DNA of 64,000 nucleotides from Desulfovibrio sp. Marseille-P6017 (GCA_900604495.1 UWOR01000004.1:1-64000); one strand, 5' to 3'. Shown: positions 10,127 to 18,751, counted from the stretch's first letter. A program made the numbers and translations. The notes: a model not told the origin generated them from the sequence alone.

Positions 10127-10256
10127 TAGTATTATAAACAGTAAAAAAAGGGTGGCAGAAGCTAAATATTAATTTATAGTCATTTGCAGCATTTTTTCAG
10201 CTGCATGACTATAAATTAATATTAGCGCCCGCCACCCGGCTTTACAAACTTTACTA
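10127..10256 (+). repeat. Dispersed structured hairpin, copy B
   Basis: The best-formed copy of the family, between the converging srtB and LCP genes. The main stem runs from GGGTGGC (10150) to GCCACCC (10237), with more than 30 paired positions. Its head is CAT, bulge TT, GCAGC, loop, GCTGC, ATG. Outer pairings are GTAAA with TTTAC (10141 and 10241) and TAGTA with TACTA (10127 and 10252). The outermost arm includes the LCP stop codon. There is no T-run after the stem. Confidence 0.8.
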
Positions 10257-11141
10257 ATTATACATGAAACTATCGAGTAGTTCTAAGTTTTTATCTTTGT
10301 CCCAAAGCACTACCCAACCAGCTTCCTTAAGTCTAACTTCTTCCTTATAATAAGGAAACTCCAAAGTCTTCATATTATCGGTACCAATTCTTAACGCCTT
10401 ATAACCAAGTATCACAATCTCAGAAGGAGTCAAATTGGTCTTAACACCAGATAATATTATATTTAGAGAACCTATATATCCACTAATACCAGATTTCTTC
10501 AAATTATCAAGAGCGCCTTTGACTACCATTCTTTGTCTAGAATTTCTAGCATCTGTACTATCTTGATATCTTATTCTACTAAAAGCAAGTGCTTGATATC
10601 CATTTAAATTATAAGTACCTGCACTATCTATAAGTTCTATATCTTTTTCTTGTGGGTATAAGTTATAACAGATTTTTATAAATTGATTAAGTGCTTCAAC
10701 ATCATTTTCTGTTACTTCTACTTCTACACCACCTATTAAATCAATTATTTTCATAAATGAAGAAAAATTCACTGTAGCATATCTATCTATACTAAGTCCA
10801 AAGTTATTATTTATAGTTTCTATTAATAAGTCTGGACCTCCATATGCATAAGCATGAGTTAGTTTTTCCTTACCATGCCCTTTTATATCTACATATGTAT
10901 CTCTACCTAAAGATGTTAGTTTTATATTATTATTTTCTTGATCTATGCTCATAATAATCATAGTGTCAGAACGATTATATCGCTCTAAATTTTCTCCATC
11001 TACTCCTATTAATAAAATGTTTTTTATTCCACACGATGCACTTGAATTTGCATCTTCATATGCAGGCTGTGCATATGTTACTTTAAAAAATGTAAGCATA
11101 AAAAATATTGCTAGTATAATACTTGATGATTTCCTTTTCAT
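10254..11141 (-). CDS. LytR-CpsA-Psr (LCP) family ligase
   Basis: Predicted extracytoplasmic enzyme that moves undecaprenyl-linked glycopolymers onto peptidoglycan. After a signal sequence (residues 1-25) come the LCP landmarks: NILLIGVDG, RSDTMIIMSID with catalytic-site Arg and Asp, SLGRDTYVDI, KLTHAYAYGG, and the C-terminal FSRIRYQDSTDARNSRQRM carrying the conserved arginines. All are intact in 295 residues. Its place next to the capsule operon suggests that it attaches that polymer to the wall. It may instead serve another polymer. Confidence 0.9.
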   Translation of the reverse strand: MKRKSSSIILAIFFMLTFFKVTYAQPAYEDANSSASCGIKNILLIGVDGENLERYNRSDTMIIMSIDQENNNIKLTSLGRDTYVDIKGHGKEKLTHAYAYGGPDLLIETINNNFGLSIDRYATVNFSSFMKIIDLIGGVEVEVTENDVEALNQFIKICYNLYPQEKDIELIDSAGTYNLNGYQALAFSRIRYQDSTDARNSRQRMVVKGALDNLKKSGISGYIGSLNIILSGVKTNLTPSEIVILGYKALRIGTDNMKTLEFPYYKEEVRLKEAGWVVLWDKDKNLELLDSFMYN

Positions 11142-11170
11142 GCTATCACCACTATTCTTATATTAAAATA

Positions 11171-11680
11171 TTAATTCTTTACTTTACTTTTCCCAAGAAA
11201 AAGATTAGTTATTCCTATTAATATAAGTCCTATTATTCCACCTAATGTATCTACCATTATATCTCTAAATTCTCCACTTCTTCCCGGAATAAATAGTTGA
11301 TGAAATTCATCCGTGCATGCATATAAAAATACGACTATTAAACTTATTATTATTGAGTTTAATATTTTTTGTGAGTTTCTATGATATATTCCATTATATA
11401 CTAAGCTATATGTTAGTATTGCTAATACAAAGTATAAAAACATATGAGCTGATTTTCTTATAAAAAATTCCCCTATTGATGATGTTAGTATTGGTTTTGT
11501 TATAACTCCTAGTATAGGCATTTCTATAATCATTTTTCGAAATGATCCTGATTGACTAGCTGATACTGTTGCTGGTTGATTTGACAAATAAAATATAAAT
11601 CCCATCCAAAATATTATAGCAAGTACTCTTATTGTAATTTTACTTAAGTTTATTTCTTTATTTTTTGTAATTGCCCTCAT
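11171..11680 (-). CDS. VanZ-like family membrane protein
   Basis: A 169-residue protein of the VanZ-like family (glycopeptide-resistance VanZ homologues), with about four to five membrane helices. Diagnostic segments are FYLSNQPA near the first helix, FIRKSAHMFLYFVLA, and ACTDEFHQLFIPGRSGEFRDIMVDTLGG, which holds the conserved DEFHQ and DxxxDxxG motifs. Its biochemical function is not established for most members, so vancomycin-type resistance should not be inferred. AAGGAG precedes the ATG. It ends 29 bases before the LCP gene starts, so the two may be co-transcribed. Confidence 0.85.
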   Translation of the reverse strand: MRAITKNKEINLSKITIRVLAIIFWMGFIFYLSNQPATVSASQSGSFRKMIIEMPILGVITKPILTSSIGEFFIRKSAHMFLYFVLAILTYSLVYNGIYHRNSQKILNSIIISLIVVFLYACTDEFHQLFIPGRSGEFRDIMVDTLGGIIGLILIGITNLFLGKSKVKN

Positions 11681-11804
11681 TTAATACTCCTTTTTATTTA
11701 TAATTATAAATTTTATCACTTCTATAAAGATATTTGTATTTTATTTTACGAAAATGTTTATAATCAAATTATTAAATTATACTAATTTATGAAAGGAATG
11801 TTAT

Positions 11805-12362
11805 ATGTTTAAATTTATAAGAAGATTATTTTTCATTTGCATATTCTTTATAGTTGCCTTAGTAGGTGGTATTATGTACATTAATTACCGTAATTATTCC
11901 AATTTTACAAAAGATCTTACTACAGTTTCTAATGATACTATTAATGCTAGTAAGGATTCAGATACTAATAATTCTACTTCTATACCAGAGGTAAAAATGG
12001 TGAAGGAAAGTGCAAGTATTTCCAAGGTAATGTCGGATATTGTTTCCAATGAAGATAATTATGATTTATTAGTTAGATGTGATGATATTAGTTCTTTAGT
12101 TTATTGGAATAAAAATGATAAGAGAGTTTCTATTGTTCCTTTAGAAGATAGTGATGATTTTGATACTTTGTCTAGTAAGACTGATAAGTACATAAATCTT
12201 AGTGATTATACTATGGATGATTTAGAAAGTCTTAAGGATGAGTTTTTATCTGGTGATATTTCTAAGAAGTTAAGCATTGTTAGTAATGTTTTAAAAAATA
12301 GCGATACTAATATAAAGGAAAGTGATTTGATTGGAATGTATTTATCTTATGCTTCTAATTAA
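11805..12362 (+). CDS. Membrane-anchored protein of unknown function
   Basis: I do not recognise this 185-residue protein. It has a basic start (MFKFIRRLF), one strong membrane helix (about residues 8-26), and then an acidic, Asp/Ser-rich external part with several predicted helices. There are no cysteines beyond the first helix except one near residue 92, and no catalytic motif is visible. It is transcribed away from the VanZ-like gene from the shared 11681-11804 gap, where AAAGGAATG gives a ribosome site. A bidirectional terminator follows. A single-pass extracytoplasmic accessory protein is the most that can be said. Confidence 0.65.
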   Translation: MFKFIRRLFFICIFFIVALVGGIMYINYRNYSNFTKDLTTVSNDTINASKDSDTNNSTSIPEVKMVKESASISKVMSDIVSNEDNYDLLVRCDDISSLVYWNKNDKRVSIVPLEDSDDFDTLSSKTDKYINLSDYTMDDLESLKDEFLSGDISKKLSIVSNVLKNSDTNIKESDLIGMYLSYASN

Positions 12363-12376
12363 TATTTCTTTTATTT

Positions 12377-12416
12377 GAAAAGGCTATATTAAAGTTTATC
12401 TTTAATATAGCCTTTT
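12377..12416. terminator. Bidirectional intrinsic terminator
   Basis: The arm AAAGGCTATATTAAAG pairs with CTTTAATATAGCCTTTTT around a short loop. It has A-run and T-run sides, so it can end the 11805-12362 gene on the plus strand and the small gene at 12449-12559 on the minus strand. Confidence 0.85.
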
Positions 12417-12448
12417 TATATCTTTTATATTTTTTATATTTAAGGAAG

Positions 12449-12559
12449 TTATTTTTCGTTTTTATTTTCTTTATTAGCTTCTTTTTTTCTAGCAACTATT
12501 TCTTTTTGCATTTTTTTATTTAATTTTCTTTTTTCTCTTTTTTGTTTCTTAGTAGCCAT
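12449..12559 (-). CDS. Small, highly basic protein (36 residues)
   Basis: A short gene inside an apparent 310-base gap. It begins ATG GCT ACT AAG AAA and reads MATKKQKREKRKLNKKMQ, then KEIVARKKEANKENKNEK before TAA. About 40 percent of residues are Lys or Arg, with no hydrophobic segment. A very strong ribosome site (AAGGGGG, 7 bases before ATG) and a terminator just after the stop support real expression. Function is unknown. Its charge suggests RNA or nucleoid binding, which is only inference. It does not overlap any neighbour. Confidence 0.7.
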   Translation of the reverse strand: MATKKQKREKRKLNKKMQKEIVARKKEANKENKNEK

Positions 12560-12610
12560 AATATATCCCCCTTAATATTTTTATATTGTTTAGGATAATT
12601 ATATTAAGAT

Positions 12611-12658
12611 AATCTTTATTATATGATTAAATCTTATTAATCATATAATAAAGATTAA
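12611..12658. other. AT-rich hairpin after the pseudokinase gene
   Basis: AATCTTTATTATATGATTA pairs perfectly with TAATCATATAATAAAGATT across an 8-base loop. It sits 16 bases past the pseudokinase stop but has no following T-run, so it may be a mRNA-stabilising end or a weak terminator. Confidence 0.5.
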
Positions 12659-12673
12659 GAAGTTAGTTGCTTT

Positions 12674-14374
12674 TTATTGTGGTGTAACTTCAGGTGTTGT
12701 TTGTGGTTCTTGTATTGGTGACTGATCTGTAGGTGTATTTGGAGTTTGTTCTGGTTTTTGCTCTGGTTGCTGAGGTGTCTGTTCTGGTGTTGGTGTCTGC
12801 TCTGGTTGCTGAGGCGTTTGTTCTGGCGTTGGTGTCTGTTCTGGTTGCTGAGGTGTTTGTTCTGGTGTTGGTGTCACTTCTGGTTTTTGCTCTGGTTTTT
12901 GTTGTATATTATTTTCTGTATTATTGTCTTGGCTAGGTTGTGATGTGTTTGTGTCACCTTCATTTTTATTTTGCTCGTTATCTGTATTTAAAGTATTATC
13001 AATTTCTACATCTTCAATTTCTATTGGGTTATATTTTTTATGAGTATATTCACTATTATCTGTATTTGTATTAGTGTTATTCTCTTGTGTTGCATTTGTG
13101 TTTTGTTGATTTACTTTATCTCTTGTTTTATTTGTATAACCTGTTGGTTTATTTTGATTTGATATAGTTGTATTTGGTACATTATCTTTATTTTTTAAAC
13201 CTTCAATAATATCACTTCCTGCAAATTTTAAAGTTGCAGATACTATACCTACTGCTGCGCATGCTGATACAATTTTCATATATTCTTTATATTTAGATCT
13301 GTCCTCTTCTTTTCCTGTACCTTCAGTTTTTAAATTTTTAACTTCTTTAAATTCTTCATTATCATCTTCATTTTTTCCAGATTCTTTTATATTATTTTCA
13401 TTTATAGTTTCATTAGAGTCTATATTCTTGTGATTCTCATTAATATTATTATTTTCTTCAATATTATTATCGTCTTTATTATTCTCTACTTCTATACTTT
13501 TGCTTTTTTCCATGTTTGCTATTGCTTTTAATTTAGCTTCTATCATTCTTTCTTTAGCTTGCTTTTCAAATTCTATATCATTTCTAAATGTTCTTATATT
13601 GTAATCTAGGTGTGAGCTTATATCTAATAAAAAAGCATCTAAGTTTTCATATCTATCTTTGGGATCTATATACAAACAGTTTTCTAATATAGATATTACG
13701 TTTAAACTACATTTTTCTTTGTCTATATAAAATTCTTCCATCATACTTTTATATAATTCTTTTTTACCATTTTCCCATACGAATGGTAGCTTTTTATTTA
13801 TTATTTCAAATAGTACTATACCTAGTGAGTATATGTCTGATGTTTTATTTATTGATTTGTTAGCTACTTGCTCTGGTGATATATATTTTATTGTTTTAGG
13901 ATATTTATCTATATATCCTGTAGAGTCTAGTTTTATAGTATTATCTTCATTTATATATATTTTTTCAGTGCTTAGATTTTTATAAACTATATTTAGTCTA
14001 TGTAAATCATGTAATCCGTTTATTACTTGTTTTATAATCCCTAAAGCTTCATTTTCTGTAAAATCTTTATTCTCTAATATTTTTTCTAAAGTTTCATATT
14101 CAGTGTATTCCATTTCAACAATGTAATATATAGTGTCCATATAACAACCACTGTCTACATTGTTTATTTTAAGCAAGTTTTCATTTTCATTTATATTTGA
14201 AAATTGAACAATCTTTTTTAACTCATCAAATTTACTTTCCTTATACTGACTTTTTTCGTAAAGCTTTAAAATTACCTTCTCTTTTGTTTCTATATTGATG
14301 GCTGTATATGTTAATTTTGATTTATCCTTCGAAACAAGTTCAAGTGACTCATATTTTTCTGTAAAATTAATCAT
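12674..14374 (-). CDS. Predicted Ser/Thr pseudokinase with membrane helix and repeat tail
   Basis: A 566-residue protein with an N-terminal protein-kinase fold (residues about 8-255) related to bacterial Hanks kinases. The VAIK lysine is kept (VILK, Lys37) and an SPEQ segment is at 166-169. The catalytic loop reads YKNLSTEK instead of HRDLKPEN, and the DFG triplet is STG. The catalytic Asp, the metal-binding Asn and the DFG Asp are therefore all missing, as is a glycine-rich loop. A helical, very acidic/Asn-rich linker (260-365) leads to one membrane helix (about 367-384). The outside part is Asn/Thr-rich and ends in Pro-Glu-Gln-Thr repeats. I infer a non-catalytic binding or scaffold protein. 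PASTA domains are absent. Confidence 0.8.
   Translation of the reverse strand: MINFTEKYESLELVSKDKSKLTYTAINIETKEKVILKLYEKSQYKESKFDELKKIVQFSNINENENLLKINNVDSGCYMDTIYYIVEMEYTEYETLEKILENKDFTENEALGIIKQVINGLHDLHRLNIVYKNLSTEKIYINEDNTIKLDSTGYIDKYPKTIKYISPEQVANKSINKTSDIYSLGIVLFEIINKKLPFVWENGKKELYKSMMEEFYIDKEKCSLNVISILENCLYIDPKDRYENLDAFLLDISSHLDYNIRTFRNDIEFEKQAKERMIEAKLKAIANMEKSKSIEVENNKDDNNIEENNNINENHKNIDSNETINENNIKESGKNEDDNEEFKEVKNLKTEGTGKEEDRSKYKEYMKIVSACAAVGIVSATLKFAGSDIIEGLKNKDNVPNTTISNQNKPTGYTNKTRDKVNQQNTNATQENNTNTNTDNSEYTHKKYNPIEIEDVEIDNTLNTDNEQNKNEGDTNTSQPSQDNNTENNIQQKPEQKPEVTPTPEQTPQQPEQTPTPEQTPQQPEQTPTPEQTPQQPEQKPEQTPNTPTDQSPIQEPQTTPEVTPQ
12760..12880 (-). repeat. 39-base coding tandem repeat
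   Basis: About three copies of a 39-base unit encode the 13-residue unit PTPEQTPQQPEQT in the C-terminal tail of the pseudokinase. Neighbouring PEQKPE units are degenerate copies. Such low-complexity repeats often span the cell wall and can change copy number between strains. Confidence 0.8.
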
Positions 14375-14390
14375 ACTTTTATCATCCTTC

Positions 14391-14436
14391 TATAAAAAAT
14401 TAAAGGTATGAATCCAATTTCTATCCATACCTTTTT
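14391..14436 (-). terminator. Intrinsic terminator after YitT-family gene
   Basis: On the minus strand GGTATG pairs with CATACC around a roughly 15-base loop and is followed by TTTAATTTTTT. It lies between the YitT-family stop and the pseudokinase start, so it separates the two units. Confidence 0.7.
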
Positions 14437-14526
14437 ACCTTAGATTATAATAAATTTTATGCTTTTCTTATAATAACTATTCTACTAGTTTTATTTCATT
14501 AATTTATTATATCTGATTATATTTAA

Positions 14527-15387
14527 TTATACATTTATATCCTTAAATCCTTCTCCAAGTACTTCATGTACATCACTTACTATTATAAATGCTCTTGGGT
14601 CTACTCTTTTTATAAGTTTCTTAAGATGAACTTCTTGTTTCTTTTTTACAACTGCTAGTAGTATACTCTTATTATTGTTAGTGTATCCACCTCTACCATC
14701 TAGTATTGTAACCCCTCTGTTTATATCATTTACTATTGCATCTCTTAGAATTTCTTCATTATCACTTATTATCATAAATGCTTTTGAATAATCAAATCCT
14801 GATATTATTGCATCTACTAATTTAGCTATTATATATAAAGCTATACCTGAATATAGCCCAGTTTCTAAATTTCCATTTGCAATACCTGCTGATACAACTA
14901 CCATTCCATCTATAACTATTAAACATTTTGATAAAGGTATACTTGGTATTATTCTATTTACCATAAGTGCTATTAAGTCTGTTCCACCTGTTGAACCATC
15001 TACGCTAAATACCATACCTATACCTACTCCTAAGAATATTGCTCCTGATATTGCTGATAAAAGTACATCTTCTGTTACTGATACGTTAGATAGTGGTGCT
15101 GTTACATCTAGTAATCCTGATAGTATTAACATACCTATTAGTGTTTTTATAGCATCTTTTTTACCTAGTATTTTCACTGAGAATATTAGTAGTGGTATAC
15201 CCATTGCTAACATTATTGTTGATACTGATAGTCCTGTTAGTTTACTTAGTACTAGTGATAAACCACTTAGTCCTCCCGGTGCTATTGTATATGGTTTAAA
15301 GAACATGTTTAGACCTATACTCATTGATAGACATCCTATTATTAATCCTATAAATTCTATGATTCCTGTTTTTATTTTATTATTCAT
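14527..15387 (-). CDS. YitT-family membrane protein
   Basis: A 286-residue member of the YitT/YvjA family: an N-terminal integral membrane part (DUF161, about five to six helices) and a C-terminal cytoplasmic domain (DUF2179) seen in KAFMIISDNEEILRDAI and RGVTILDGRGGYTN. Conserved GLSGLSLVLSKLTG and DGSTGGTDLIALMVNR are characteristic. The true function of this family is not established. I start at 15387 because the preceding GGAGGGA is a clear ribosome site; an ATG at 15462 has none. A terminator separates it from the cellulose-synthase-like operon. Confidence 0.88.
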   Translation of the reverse strand: MNNKIKTGIIEFIGLIIGCLSMSIGLNMFFKPYTIAPGGLSGLSLVLSKLTGLSVSTIMLAMGIPLLIFSVKILGKKDAIKTLIGMLILSGLLDVTAPLSNVSVTEDVLLSAISGAIFLGVGIGMVFSVDGSTGGTDLIALMVNRIIPSIPLSKCLIVIDGMVVVSAGIANGNLETGLYSGIALYIIAKLVDAIISGFDYSKAFMIISDNEEILRDAIVNDINRGVTILDGRGGYTNNNKSILLAVVKKKQEVHLKKLIKRVDPRAFIIVSDVHEVLGEGFKDINV

Positions 15388-15443
15388 TTCGACAAATCCC
15401 TCCCTTGCTATGAATATTATATCAGTAATATTTTGTTTTTCAA

Positions 15444-15482
15444 ACAAAAAAATGGATAGCAAGTAATTTTGCTATCTATTTT
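15444..15482 (-). terminator. Intrinsic terminator of the cellulose-synthase-like operon
   Basis: ATGGATAGCAA pairs with TTGCTATCTAT around a short loop, and the minus strand continues into seven T residues. It follows the 15489-16604 stop codon by a few bases. Confidence 0.8.
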
Positions 15483-15488
15483 ATATTT

Positions 15489-16604
15489 TTATTTTTCAAA
15501 TGAAGAGAAATATGCCGAAACTATTTCTAATTGACCACTTCGATTAGTAATTGTATTATATGGATTTGAGTCTACTAATAGCTCTACTTTTTCTATATTA
15601 CCTAGTTTATTATTATATTCCAATATGTCGTATTGAAAACTTAAGTCAGTTTTTGATTTTTTAGTTAAATCAATATTTATATTTGCTACTTCATTGTTTT
15701 TACCATATACATTTATAACTATATTTTCTACGCTATTATCTATATTTTTAATCTCTAAATTAAAATATCTACATCTAGGATTATAGTTTTTAACCTCACT
15801 ACTTATGTTTTCAAAGTCATTTAAGTTCTCATATGTTACTACGTTATTATTTATATTATATCCATTAGTGTATGCCCATGGTGTAAGTGTATTCTCTCCA
15901 TATTTTATACTTAAAGCTTCTACTGATTCTAAAATCATCTCACCTTGTCTATCATATAAGTCCTGATAATCACTATCAGATTCAACTCTCATTGCTAGTC
16001 TTACACCATTTGTCATATGACCCTCTAATTCTTTTAATGATTCTTCTATATCTATTGTCATATTTATTGCATCTGATTTATTTGAGTTTTCTAATTTGTA
16101 ATCTCCTATTTTCTCTTCAAAATATTCCATATATTGATTGTCACCACTACCTACTAACATCTTTTCATCACCTTGTAGGTAAAAGCTAATTTGAGATATG
16201 CTATTATTTATATTTTTAAATTTCAATGATAATGAATTAGTTAACTCTCCATCTACATATGATAAAGGAACTTCTTTCGTTATATATGTATTATTTTGAG
16301 TATTACTAAACTTAAGTAAAACTTCATTATTTTCATTGTAACTTAAATTATAGTCATTACTTTTTTCTCCTATATTCCACTCTTTTACCTTACTTATTGT
16401 ATTTGATGTGTCTGAAGTGTTTTTAAGTTTATCTATATTGGTGTGACTATCTGATTTTACCAGACTAGTACTGTTTACTACATTATTAGTAAAACCTTCT
16501 ATAGTATCATAGTTATCCATAAATAAAATACTTAATCCACATACAGCAGCTATTGTTACTGATGTTGCTACTTTTCTTTTTCCTGATACTTTACCTATAC
16601 TCAA
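15489..16604 (-). CDS. Exported beta-rich protein paired with a cellulose-synthase-like enzyme
   Basis: I do not recognise a named family for this 371-residue protein. It has a basic start, one membrane helix or signal (about residues 12-29), and then an all-beta extracytoplasmic region. The region seems to hold two similar halves, ending GEMILESVEALSIKYG (about residue 235) and GQLEIVSAYFSSF (C-terminus), which suggests tandem jelly-roll, carbohydrate-binding-like domains. The start is TTG. It overlaps the stop of the upstream glycosyltransferase by 4 bases (TTGA), so translation is coupled. A role like BcsB, guiding the secreted glucan, is an inference from context only. Confidence 0.65.
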   Translation of the reverse strand: MSIGKVSGKRKVATSVTIAAVCGLSILFMDNYDTIEGFTNNVVNSTSLVKSDSHTNIDKLKNTSDTSNTISKVKEWNIGEKSNDYNLSYNENNEVLLKFSNTQNNTYITKEVPLSYVDGELTNSLSLKFKNINNSISQISFYLQGDEKMLVGSGDNQYMEYFEEKIGDYKLENSNKSDAINMTIDIEESLKELEGHMTNGVRLAMRVESDSDYQDLYDRQGEMILESVEALSIKYGENTLTPWAYTNGYNINNNVVTYENLNDFENISSEVKNYNPRCRYFNLEIKNIDNSVENIVINVYGKNNEVANINIDLTKKSKTDLSFQYDILEYNNKLGNIEKVELLVDSNPYNTITNRSGQLEIVSAYFSSFEK

Positions 16605-18523
16605 TATTCAATCTCTCCTTTCATTAATTGTTGTATATAGTCTGTTTTATTGACTATTCTATCTAAATCATAGAAAGGTCTTAGTGAATCTGAGTATATA
16701 TTTATTAAATTTAGATATGCATCTTTTGATATTTTATCAATTTGTAATATTGCTTCTCCATTAGTTGATTTCTCTATTACTCCTGAAATTACATTTCCAT
16801 TTAATGATAGTTTTAATTTTTCTCCTTTTAGAAGTACTCTATCATTATCTTGTTCTAAAGTTAAGTAATCTTCAGAAATACCTATTAGCTTAAAACTAAA
16901 TTCTGTTTCTAGTTTATCTTCTTCAACTAACTGTAGTCTTATATATTCACATACTATCGTATATGGTTCTTCATTATAATCTTTTATTAATGATATACGT
17001 ATTAGTACAAACATTGGTATTACATTATATATTGTCCATAGTATGTTTATACCAAATATGCCTAAGTTAAGTTCACCTGTACTAACTCTATAACATCCCA
17101 TTAGCCAAGATAATATTGTTAATATTATTAAAATTATATGAGGGTAAGCTTCTTTTATATATATATTTCCAGCTGATGATTTTACATCCTTATTTGTAAC
17201 TTTAAACTTTGTATTTGATTTTTTAAATATATGTGCAAAACAACTTTTTGCGTTGTATGGAGCCATTATTGTTTCATATATATGTGCCCAGTACATAGTT
17301 CTTGTATTTGGTGAGTTTACACTGAATATTGAATATTGAACTGCAAAATATGGTACGAACATTACTAATAGATCTTTAATAGGTGCGTCTATAAAGAATA
17401 TACCTGTTAATAAATAAAATATTGGAGCTATTATAAATATCATTTTTAATATACTTGAATACCAAGATAGTAATCCATCTATATAAGCTATTTTTTGATT
17501 TAGTTTTAATCCTTTTATTTTAAATGGATTTTTACTTTTTAATAATTGAAGATTACCTCTACACCATCTATCTCTTTGAACTAAAAAGTCTTTTAAATTA
17601 GTTGGATTTAATCCTAATGCTAACGGTTCATTTAAAAATACACTTTTATATCCTTTTGACTGAATCAAAAATCCTAGTGCTATGTCTTCAGTTATAGAAA
17701 AAGTAGGATATCCTCCAATAGCATCAAGAGCTGTTCTTCTAAATACAGCATTTGTTCCAACATGTATTTCTGAGTTTATATATGAACGATTTTCTTGAAC
17801 ATCCCTCATAAAGAAATCTTGTTCTGCTGGAATTTTACGCTTAAAAGCTTTTTGGAATATATCTGCATTATAAAAACTTTGTGGTGTTTGTACAAATCCA
17901 ACATTTTCATCATTAAAATATGTCACAGTTTTTTCTAAAAAGTTACTCTTTGGAATCATATCTGCATCAAATACAGCTATTAAATCTCCATTTGAATGTA
18001 ATAACATATTGTTTATGTTTCCTGATTTTGAATAAGTGTTATCTTTTCTTACTGAATAATGTACATTTAGCTCTTCACATAATTTTTTCACTTCGTATCT
18101 TTTACCATCATCACATACGTATATATTTTTCTTATCTTTATCATATTTTATATCCAGTGCTGCAGCTATAGTTGTTTTTATTATATATGTAGGTTCATTG
18201 TATGTTGGTATAACTATATCTACAGTAGGTAGATTTTCATCTTGGGATTTTCTTAATAGTTCAAATTCTTCCTTTGGATTTCTTGAGCTTATATATACAA
18301 ATAACATAAATTGTATAAACCCAAGTATTTCAGCAATAAGTAATCCTATTCCTATATATTTGCTTATACCATATGTTGGTACTGCTGAGAATCTCCAAAC
18401 GATGTAGTTAAAGGAAAGTATTATACTTATTGCATATAGAATACTTTTTACTTTTGGATATATTAGAAATAGTAAAATTAGTATTCCTAGAGATAAAGAA
18501 AAATATAAATATATTATCTTCAC
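16601..18523 (-). CDS. Cellulose-synthase-like processive GT2 glycosyltransferase
   Basis: Membrane enzyme expected to polymerise and export a beta-glucan or related polymer. It has about two N-terminal helices, then a GT2 domain with DDGKR, the DAD motif in VFDADMIPKS, TED in SITEDIALG, and QRDRWCRGN (the QxxRW motif), followed by further helices (about 350-505). All catalytic motifs are intact. The C-terminal 100 residues occupy the place of the BcsA PilZ domain but show neither the RxxxR nor the DxSxxG c-di-GMP motif, so direct c-di-GMP control is doubtful. The start is GTG with AGGAGG unusually close (3 bases). It is 640 residues and coupled to 15489-16604. Confidence 0.85.
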   Translation of the reverse strand: MKIIYLYFSLSLGILILLFLIYPKVKSILYAISIILSFNYIVWRFSAVPTYGISKYIGIGLLIAEILGFIQFMLFVYISSRNPKEEFELLRKSQDENLPTVDIVIPTYNEPTYIIKTTIAAALDIKYDKDKKNIYVCDDGKRYEVKKLCEELNVHYSVRKDNTYSKSGNINNMLLHSNGDLIAVFDADMIPKSNFLEKTVTYFNDENVGFVQTPQSFYNADIFQKAFKRKIPAEQDFFMRDVQENRSYINSEIHVGTNAVFRRTALDAIGGYPTFSITEDIALGFLIQSKGYKSVFLNEPLALGLNPTNLKDFLVQRDRWCRGNLQLLKSKNPFKIKGLKLNQKIAYIDGLLSWYSSILKMIFIIAPIFYLLTGIFFIDAPIKDLLVMFVPYFAVQYSIFSVNSPNTRTMYWAHIYETIMAPYNAKSCFAHIFKKSNTKFKVTNKDVKSSAGNIYIKEAYPHIILIILTILSWLMGCYRVSTGELNLGIFGINILWTIYNVIPMFVLIRISLIKDYNEEPYTIVCEYIRLQLVEEDKLETEFSFKLIGISEDYLTLEQDNDRVLLKGEKLKLSLNGNVISGVIEKSTNGEAILQIDKISKDAYLNLINIYSDSLRPFYDLDRIVNKTDYIQQLMKGEIEY

Positions 18524-18709
18524 CCACCTCCTAATATTTTTTTGTTTTTTTGATTAGATAGTTGGATATGATACTAATTATTATTATGCTTTTTAACTTT
18601 TAATATGAACTATAATTTATAATGCCATACTCAATAAATTAATATATATCTTAAATACATTACTATTCCTTTTTATTTCTTTATTTTTATTCTTATATAT
18701 GAATAAAAG

Positions 18710-18748
18710 AAAAGCAGATAATAAATTAAGTTTTATTATCTGCTTTTT
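18710..18748 (-). terminator. Intrinsic terminator of the pectinesterase gene
   Basis: AAAAGCAGATAATAAA pairs with TTTATTATCTGCTTTT around a 6-base loop, with T-rich sequence on the minus strand. The rest of the 18524-18751 gap is plain AT-rich DNA that should hold the promoter of the GT2 gene. I see no clear box in it. Confidence 0.85.
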
Positions 18749-18751
18749 ATA

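Noticed and set aside
10127..10256. Hairpin family as ordinary rho-independent terminators
   Set aside because: Stems of 70-130 bases without a T-run (except copy F), and with a conserved bulged head, do not fit intrinsic terminators.
12733..12943. Plus-strand frames of Val/Leu-rich repeats
   Set aside because: They are the antisense shadow of the PEQTP repeat tail of the pseudokinase gene.
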